Shown in pieces: positions 58,495-64,000 of a stretch of DNA of 64,000 nt (its first letter is position 1; each line of letters starts with the position of its first letter). The stretch lies in the NCBI RefSeq assembly GCF_020523965.1, contig NZ_JAJAPX010000006.1, positions 124,001 to 188,000 of the forward strand, in the 5' to 3' direction. The notes under the pieces were generated by a model. It had not been told where the DNA came from and did no database searches. It saw only the letters and a program-made list of their open reading frames with translations. This stretch comes from Neotamlana sargassicola. GTDB lineage: Bacteria; Bacteroidota; Bacteroidia; Flavobacteriales; Flavobacteriaceae. A program made the translations under genes and the position numbers.

Positions 58495-59140
58495 AATTAC
58501 ATTTTTAACACTAGTTTTATCTATTTTACTAATTAACTGTAAAGAAAAACCAGAATTTAAAAATTATAAATTTGCAGATAAACCGTTGGTTTTTAATTGC
58601 CCTACCATAAACGAAAGACTATTTAGTGAAGCGGTTTACGCCTTCGAGCAAGATATTTATAATCATTATAACAAAAACAGAAAAACCCCATCTTTACCTG
58701 TAGCTTACTCGCAATTTCTAAGAAATAGCTTGTATGGAAATGTTCCCTTTTCAGAAATAATTACACCACATACTTTAGAAATATTAAATGTATTAAAACA
58801 AGATGAAGATTTATGGCAGTTAACAGAAAATAGCAACTTAAATTACAACAGTAACTTATTAAAATGTATATCTTCTGGAATAAAAGATACAAATTTAAGA
58901 ACCACGTTAAATGCTTTAATTGAAACTAATAGTATGTCTCCAAAACTTTTTGGCACACCTTTAATGAGTCGCTATAAATTTTTAAATTCAGATAAACTCT
59001 TGTCTGCCTATGTAGCCTTCGATATGTATTATGCCAAAATGTATAATGAAGATTTTACTAACATAACATTTAAAAACACAGACTCGTTAACACCAAAAAC
59101 GCAAGAAAACCAAAAATTACCAATACCAAACAAACACTAA
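58484..59140 (+). CDS. Hypothetical lipoprotein between the mutase subunits
   Basis: 218 residues. The lipobox is INC (Cys about 19), with a mature protein rich in Asn, Lys and Tyr ([40 protein letters not shown]). It overlaps mutA by 11 bases and is followed by scpA after 8 bases, so it is tightly embedded in the mutase operon although it should be outside the cytoplasm. No known family; presence in related genomes in the same place is my recollection only. Confidence 0.75.
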   Translation: MKTKITFLTLVLSILLINCKEKPEFKNYKFADKPLVFNCPTINERLFSEAVYAFEQDIYNHYNKNRKTPSLPVAYSQFLRNSLYGNVPFSEIITPHTLEILNVLKQDEDLWQLTENSNLNYNSNLLKCISSGIKDTNLRTTLNALIETNSMSPKLFGTPLMSRYKFLNSDKLLSAYVAFDMYYAKMYNEDFTNITFKNTDSLTPKTQENQKLPIPNKH

Positions 59141-59148
59141 TTTTTTTT

Positions 59149-61305
59149 TTGAGAAAAAACCTTCAACATATAACATTAAACTCCGAAATTATAAAGGAAA
59201 ATATCGATTCGTCTGTATTTAAAACCGCCGAAGACATCGAGGTTAAGTCTTTATATTCACATAAAGATATTGAAGGTTTAGAGCATATAAATTTTGCTGC
59301 TGGAATTCCTCCATATTTACGTGGTCCATACAGCACCATGTATGTAAAAAAACCATGGACTATTAGGCAATATGCAGGTTTTAGCACTGCAGAAGATAGT
59401 AATGCATTTTACCTAAATAGTTTAAAAGCTGGTCAAAAAGGCTTATCGGTTGCTTTTGATTTGGCTACGCATAGAGGCTACGATTCCGACCATTATCGTG
59501 TGGTTGGCGATGTTGGTAAAGCTGGAGTGGCTATTGACACTGTTGAAGATATGAAAATATTATTCAACAACATTCCGCTCGATAAAATTTCAGTATCAAT
59601 GACCATGAATGGTGCTGTTCTTCCTATACTAGCCTTTTATATTGTTTCTGCAGAAGAACAAGGTGTTAAGCCTGAGAAATTATCTGGCACCATTCAAAAC
59701 GATATTTTAAAGGAATTTATGGTGCGCAACACCTATATTTATCCGCCAAAACCATCAATGAAAATTATTTCAGATATTTTTGAATATACCAGCAAATTCA
59801 TGCCAAAATTTAACAGCATCAGTATTTCTGGATATCATATTCAAGAAGCCGGAGCAACCTGCGAAATAGAATTAGCCTATACCCTAGCCGATGGATTAGA
59901 ATATATTAGAAAAGGACTTGAAGTAGGCTTAAATATAGATGAATTTGCTCCAAGACTTTCCTTTTTTTGGGGAATTGGAATGAATCATTTTATGGAAATT
60001 GCTAAAATGAGAGCTGCCAGAATGTTATGGGCAAAAATTGTAAAACAATTTAATCCAAAACATCCTAAATCTTTGACTCTACGCGCTCATTGCCAAACTA
60101 GTGGCTGGAGTTTAACAGAGCAAAACCCTTACAATAATGTAGCCAGAACTACTATTGAAGCTACAGCCGCTGTATTTGGTGGCACGCAAAGTTTACACAC
60201 AAATGCATTAGATGAAGCCATTGCACTCCCAACCGATTATACGGCTAAAATAGCACGTAACACACAAATATATTTACAAGAAGAAACCGGAATTACTAAA
60301 AGCGTAGACCCTTGGGCAGGTAGTTATTTTGTTGAAACACTCACTAACGATATTGCTAAACAAGCTTGGAAGCATATTGAAGAAATTGAAAGCTTAGGCG
60401 GCATGACCAAAGCACTTGAAACAGGTATTCCTAAACGACGTATTGAGGAAGCTGCAACAAAAAAACAAGCACGAATAGATTCTGGTAAAGATATAATTGT
60501 AGGTGTAAATAAATATCAAACTCAACCTGAATCGTCTTTAGATATTTTGGAAGTTGATAACCAAAAAGTAAGACAACAACAATTAGAACGTTTACAAAAA
60601 ATTAAGGGTTCACGAGATGAAAAACTGGTGCAAGAAGCTTTAAATAATTTAACTGCAGCAGCAAATAATTTTGTAAATTCAACAACAAAATCGGCTGGTT
60701 ATAATCCAGATTCTAATTTACTAGCTTTAGCCGTTATTGCTGCAAGAGCACGTGCTACATTAGGCGAAATAAGTGATGCACTTGAAGTGGCCTTTGGACG
60801 TTACAAAGCCGAGATAAAACCATTTTCGGGCGTGTACAGTAAAGAAATAAAAGACGATAGTAGTTTTAAAAAAGCACAAGTTTTAGCAGATAGTTTTGCC
60901 GAACAGGAAGGCAGACGTCCACGTATCATGATTTCTAAAATGGGGCAAGATGGCCACGACAGAGGCGCCAAAGTAGTGGCCACAAGTTATGCCGATATGG
61001 GTTTTGATGTTGATATTAGTCCGTTGTTTCAAACACCAAATGAAGTCGCCAAACAAGCTGTAGAAAACGATGTTCATATTTTAGGAATTTCTAGTTTAGC
61101 AGGAGCGCATAAAACCTTACTTCCGCAGGTTATTGAAGCGCTTAAAAAAAACGGACGTGACGATATTATGGTTATTGCTGGTGGTGTTATTCCGAAACAA
61201 GATTATCAATTTTTATTTGATGCTGGCGTTGTAGCGGTTTTTGGCCCAGGTACAAAAATTAGCGATACGGCCATTCAACTTTTAGAAATTTTGATTGATT
61301 ATTAA
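59149..61305 (+). CDS. scpA: Methylmalonyl-CoA mutase, large (alpha) subunit
   Basis: 718 residues with a TTG start directly after ten T; no ATG is near. The N-terminal TIM barrel includes [37 protein letters not shown] and [22 protein letters not shown]. The C-terminal B12-binding domain carries DGHDRG (601-606, base-off His603). It catalyses methylmalonyl-CoA to succinyl-CoA with adenosylcobalamin. MeaB at 31537 is its likely chaperone. No cobalamin riboswitch is seen upstream of the operon. Confidence 0.97.
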   Translation: MRKNLQHITLNSEIIKENIDSSVFKTAEDIEVKSLYSHKDIEGLEHINFAAGIPPYLRGPYSTMYVKKPWTIRQYAGFSTAEDSNAFYLNSLKAGQKGLSVAFDLATHRGYDSDHYRVVGDVGKAGVAIDTVEDMKILFNNIPLDKISVSMTMNGAVLPILAFYIVSAEEQGVKPEKLSGTIQNDILKEFMVRNTYIYPPKPSMKIISDIFEYTSKFMPKFNSISISGYHIQEAGATCEIELAYTLADGLEYIRKGLEVGLNIDEFAPRLSFFWGIGMNHFMEIAKMRAARMLWAKIVKQFNPKHPKSLTLRAHCQTSGWSLTEQNPYNNVARTTIEATAAVFGGTQSLHTNALDEAIALPTDYTAKIARNTQIYLQEETGITKSVDPWAGSYFVETLTNDIAKQAWKHIEEIESLGGMTKALETGIPKRRIEEAATKKQARIDSGKDIIVGVNKYQTQPESSLDILEVDNQKVRQQQLERLQKIKGSRDEKLVQEALNNLTAAANNFVNSTTKSAGYNPDSNLLALAVIAARARATLGEISDALEVAFGRYKAEIKPFSGVYSKEIKDDSSFKKAQVLADSFAEQEGRRPRIMISKMGQDGHDRGAKVVATSYADMGFDVDISPLFQTPNEVAKQAVENDVHILGISSLAGAHKTLLPQVIEALKKNGRDDIMVIAGGVIPKQDYQFLFDAGVVAVFGPGTKISDTAIQLLEILIDY

Positions 61306-61441
61306 TTAATTGATTCGTTTTAAATTCAGCCAGAACATCAACTTTTTTTTATTGTTCTATTAACATTTACTCAAATTGAGTATTGATTTCCTACTGTTTA
61401 AAGATTAATTTTAATCTGTGTTTTTAACAGTTTAAATCTCA

Positions 61442-62011
61442 ATGAAAAAGTTAGTTCAGTTCTTAATACTCTTAATTACTACTTTTTTAAGTTGTAGTAC
61501 TCATGATGACAATTCCACTTCTATCGATCCTTCTAGTTTATCACCAGAAGAAGGAGAATTAATTGCCATTATAAATGGCTCAAAAATAACATTTACCGCA
61601 GACGAGATAACTTTAATTTCTAGTGAAAATTTAGTGCAGCCAAAAGAATTTAAAGCCGAAAGAGTTTTAGAATCTGGATATATCGAAACCATACAATTTA
61701 ATTCGTTTATTTTCGATTATCCCTTTGCAAAAAACACTTACAACTTGTCAACATTTGCAGCAAGCTATAGCATAACTAATCCTGAAGATTCAGACAAGAT
61801 TGTAGATAACCAATTATACTATACTTCTACTTTTAACAACACACCATCCGGAAATCTATCTATAACCGAATTAGAATTTGGCCTTTTTGGTAAGATAGCA
61901 ATGGTATCGGGAACTTTTGAATTTACCGCCTATAAAGATTATACAAACAAAGTTTCAGATTCAATAAAAGTAATTGGCGCCTTTAAAAATATAGTTTCCG
62001 ATAATATTTAA
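61442..62011 (+). CDS. Hypothetical lipoprotein (DUF6252-like)
   Basis: 189 residues. The lipobox is LSC (Cys18) followed by an Asp/Ser-rich linker (STHDDNSTSIDPSS), then a beta-sandwich-like domain with INGSKITFTADE and a final VSGTFEFTAYKD...DSIKVIGAFKNI, the pattern of small Bacteroidota DUF6252 proteins. Single gene after the mutase operon. Function unknown. Confidence 0.7.
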   Translation: MKKLVQFLILLITTFLSCSTHDDNSTSIDPSSLSPEEGELIAIINGSKITFTADEITLISSENLVQPKEFKAERVLESGYIETIQFNSFIFDYPFAKNTYNLSTFAASYSITNPEDSDKIVDNQLYYTSTFNNTPSGNLSITELEFGLFGKIAMVSGTFEFTAYKDYTNKVSDSIKVIGAFKNIVSDNI

Positions 62012-62271
62012 AGATTAAATCTCTAAATATCATTTTTTTAAAAAGCCTTCAACCGAGTTTAAAAACTTTAAAATTTCCAAATTAAGCGATTTTAAAATAG
62101 GATAATTAACAATTTATTCAGTATTGGTTTTAGAAATTTTAGCTAAACTGCATCACATGCGTTATTAAAACGTCTAGACTCTTTTCTGGCTTTATAAGAA
62201 ATAACTAAATCGTCATAATCTTTATAATATGATCTTGTTATGATTCTTTCATATTAAAAAAGAAAAACGGC
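62012..62271. other. Intergenic region with a small start-less frame
   Basis: 260 bases. Minus-strand codons 62253-62146 are open and end in TAG at 62145-62143, giving the protein-like ITRSYYKDYDDLVISYKA and ESRRFNNACDAV but no ATG. It may be a decayed small gene; otherwise nothing is visible. Confidence 0.35.
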
Positions 62272-63177
62272 TTAACTTAAGATATTACTTAATGCTGGTT
62301 GTAAATAATTGTACTTAAAATTAAACCCCTTATTTTCCATTTTTTTCGCACTTACACGCTGACTTTCGAATAAGATAATATGCATTTCTCCCAAAGCCAA
62401 TTTCATAATTATCTTTGGAATTCCTGGTAAAAAACAAGGCATTTCTAAAGTTTTAGCAATTGTTTTAGTTAGCTCTTTATTTGTTACTGGGTTTGGTGCC
62501 ACAGCATTATAAACGCCATCTAATTTATATTTTAACACATACATAAAACATCGTGCTAAATCTGTAATATGAATCCAGGATTGCCACTGTTTACCTATTC
62601 CAAAAGGTGCCGACAACCCGTATTTGGCAGGTTTAACCATTTGCACTAAAGCACCTCCATTTTTAGCTAAAACCAAACCAATTCGAATTTTTGCAACGTT
62701 AATATTTAAGGTTTTAAATGCATTTGCCGATGCTTCCCAAGCTGTTACCACTTTTGCTAAAAAAGTAGTATTAGCATTTTTATCATCCTCGCTGTAATAA
62801 TTTGTTAAAGAATCTGGATAAATACCAATGGCACTTGCCGAAATAAAATGCTTGACTTGATGTTTTTCTGTTTTTAAAGTTTCAAATAATAATTTAGCAG
62901 ATTGTGTTCTGCTATCTAGAATTATTTTTCTGTTTGCAGTGGTCCATCGTTTAGCAATATTTGCCCCAGCCAAATGAATTATAGTGTCCACTTGCTCTAA
63001 ACAATTAACGTCTATTTCTCCTTTTGAAGGATTCCAATAAAATCCTTGATAATTGGTGTTTCGCTCTAATTTAGATTTATTTGTAGTTAAATAATTTACT
63101 GCAATTTCTTTTTCTTTACAAAGTTTTACAATTTCGCTTCCAACCAAACCCGTTGCCCCTGTTATTAAAACTCGCAT
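62272..63177 (-). CDS. TIGR01777-type SDR epimerase (YfcH family)
   Basis: 301 residues. Extended SDR fold with GATGLVGSEI (7-16), VDTIIHLAGANIAKRWT, SASAIGIYPD, and the C-terminal YNAVAPNPVTNKELTKTIAKTL. The family (YfcH) consists of NAD(P)-binding proteins with unknown substrates, some linked to cell division. It is single. Confidence 0.93.
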   Translation of the reverse strand: MRVLITGATGLVGSEIVKLCKEKEIAVNYLTTNKSKLERNTNYQGFYWNPSKGEIDVNCLEQVDTIIHLAGANIAKRWTTANRKIILDSRTQSAKLLFETLKTEKHQVKHFISASAIGIYPDSLTNYYSEDDKNANTTFLAKVVTAWEASANAFKTLNINVAKIRIGLVLAKNGGALVQMVKPAKYGLSAPFGIGKQWQSWIHITDLARCFMYVLKYKLDGVYNAVAPNPVTNKELTKTIAKTLEMPCFLPGIPKIIMKLALGEMHIILFESQRVSAKKMENKGFNFKYNYLQPALSNILS

Positions 63178-63421
63178 ATTCTTTTTTTATTAAAATTACG
63201 AAAAAGTATAGGCTCTTCCTTTTGTTTTAATGAAGGTTTAACAATTTAATTTATGCTGAAATTATTAGCTAAAAAATGAAATAATTAAAATATAACACCA
63301 CGAGTTTGTATTAAATACCACAAGGCAAACTTGCGAGCAAGGTTTTTATAAAAACACGCAGATTATTTGATTTTAACTACTAACTCAATTAAAAAAACAT
63401 GGTTGCTGTCTATATTTAGCG
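63178..63421. other. Intergenic region between the SDR gene and mnmD
   Basis: About 240 bases, AT-rich. No gene, promoter or terminator is convincing. It ends where the mnmD-derived duplication begins. Confidence 0.4.
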
Positions 63422-63516
63422 TTTCATGGATTCAGCGTGAATGCTTCGTTGCCCTTAGCATTTAGCGCTTTCATGGTATTCGGCGTGAATGCTTCGTTGC
63501 CCTCAGCATTTCACGT
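63422..63516 (+). repeat. Two-copy tandem duplication of the 3' end of mnmD
   Basis: Unit 63422-63468 and unit 63469-63516 share GCGTGAATGCTTCGTTGCCC, the flanking TTTCATGG and AGCATTT. The second unit is the real 3' end of mnmD on the minus strand; the first is its decayed copy downstream of the stop. Confidence 0.9.
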
Positions 63517-64000
63517 TTTCCGGGAGGACCGGGAAGTTTTTCTACTAAAAAGCCTACCGCCTGCATCGCTCTACGCACGCTTCCTTTTGCTGCATAAGTT
63601 ACTAGAACACCATTATTTTTTAAAGCTTTATACATTTTTTGAAATATTGTTTCTGTCCACAATTCAGGTTGAACACGAGCTCCAAATGCATCAAAATAAA
63701 TGATATTAAAGGCGTTTTCATCTTCAATGGCATCAAAAAATTTTTCTTGCTTTACTAATGAAAAATATGGTGTAATGTTATGTTTTTCTTCCCAAGACAC
63801 TTTATGTATTTCTCTAAAAATTTCTTCGGATTGCTGAATTTCTTTAGCATAATTAAGTTTTTCAACTTCATTTACCGCAACTGGATAACCTTCAACACCA
63901 AAATAATCTATTTTTAAGTTTAATTTTTCAGCTTCAAAAAGGGTTATGAAGGCATTTAGGCCTGTACCGAAACCAATTTCTAGGATAGAAACGGAGTTGT
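63471..64000 (-). CDS. mnmD: tRNA mnm5s2U biosynthesis methyltransferase MnmD (partial, N-terminus off window)
   Basis: 176 residues are visible, open through the right edge. The SAM motif EIGFGTGLNA is near the edge, followed by IDYFGVEGYPV, IIYFDAFGARVQPELWTETIF and the typical end GSVRRAMQAVGFLVEKLPGPPGKREMLRATK. MnmD adds the last methyl group to nm5s2U34; mnmA at 38110 thiolates the same base. The normal family end is RATK, but eight further residues (HSRRIP included) come from the duplicated 3' segment. Confidence 0.92.
   Translation of the reverse strand, partial: NSVSILEIGFGTGLNAFITLFEAEKLNLKIDYFGVEGYPVAVNEVEKLNYAKEIQQSEEIFREIHKVSWEEKHNITPYFSLVKQEKFFDAIEDENAFNIIYFDAFGARVQPELWTETIFQKMYKALKNNGVLVTYAAKGSVRRAMQAVGFLVEKLPGPPGKREMLRATKHSRRIP

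Overview
The window is a stretch of AT-rich chromosome (roughly one third G+C by eye) from a member of the Bacteroidota, almost certainly a Flavobacteriaceae-type bacterium. Grounds: promoters of the TAnnTTTG (-7) / TTG (-33) type before many genes; a subtilisin-like protease with a Por secretion (T9SS type A) C-terminal domain; an N/Q/K-rich insertion in Rho; DUF4293, DUF6095, DUF2911 and DUF3857 proteins; a monomeric NADP isocitrate dehydrogenase; a split methylmalonyl-CoA mutase; and almost no Shine-Dalgarno sequences. About 57 protein genes, three tRNA genes and about ten intrinsic terminators are supported. Most of it is ordinary housekeeping chromosome. I see no prophage, transposase, CRISPR array or rRNA operon.

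Layout. 1-500: end of a YeeE/YedE-type transporter pair. 627-962: tRNA-Ser(GCT) and tRNA-Pro(TGG) on the minus strand with promoter and terminator. 988-5097: PgpH-type c-di-AMP phosphodiesterase, divergent from a thiolase and an NlpC/P60 peptidase. 5102-7301: a three-gene minus-strand operon of unknown function built around a DUF2589 protein. 7522-13535: DUF4293 protein, rho, lpdA, an S41 peptidase lipoprotein, smpB. 13663-17932: an NTF2-like protein, an S15 peptidase, a flavin-fold protein and a short MutS-like ATPase. 17939-26954: pcm, then a long plus-strand run with an oxidoreductase, 3-hydroxybutyryl-CoA dehydrogenase, YggS, an exonuclease/GIY-YIG fusion, a transglutaminase-like protein, a K+ channel, miaA and ppnP. 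26966-29663: ECF sigma factor, anti-sigma factor and a surface-type protein with WGEKFG repeats. 29806-35292: DUF2911 protein, a lipoprotein, meaB, a small conserved protein, PAP2 phosphatase and a MATE exporter. 35551-39297: nitronate monooxygenase, secreted protease, mnmA. 39478-46923: FAS1 lipoprotein, MORN-type protein, yidC, pyrG, trmD, an effector-binding protein, rplS. 47773-51627: icd, murQ, DUF6095, DinB-type protein. 51880-51989: a second identical tRNA-Pro(TGG). 52315-56144: a TonB receptor, a PQQ-type sugar dehydrogenase and a cytochrome c, apparently one respiratory module. 56206-61305: udk, FtsB-like protein and both methylmalonyl-CoA mutase subunits. The window ends in an SDR epimerase and a truncated mnmD.

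How genes fit together. Methylmalonyl-CoA mutase (57136-61305) and its chaperone GTPase MeaB (31537-32589) serve the propionyl-CoA/succinyl-CoA branch. The thiolase and 3-hydroxybutyryl-CoA dehydrogenase act on acyl-CoAs, and lpdA serves 2-oxo acid dehydrogenases. miaA, mnmA, mnmD and trmD all modify tRNA. The TonB receptor / sugar dehydrogenase / cytochrome c trio suggests import of a ligand (possibly PQQ) coupled to periplasmic sugar oxidation.

Most worth a second look: (1) the DUF2589 operon; (2) three ~85-bp structured intergenic repeats that keep their fold while changing sequence, including compensatory changes in the terminal inverted repeat; (3) an exonuclease/GIY-YIG gene whose ATG appears replaced by ATC directly after seven copies of a 7-bp repeat, and miaA, which also has no ATG, GTG or TTG before its P-loop; (4) the PQQ-like module; (5) two intergenic regions that look like unannotated RNAs.
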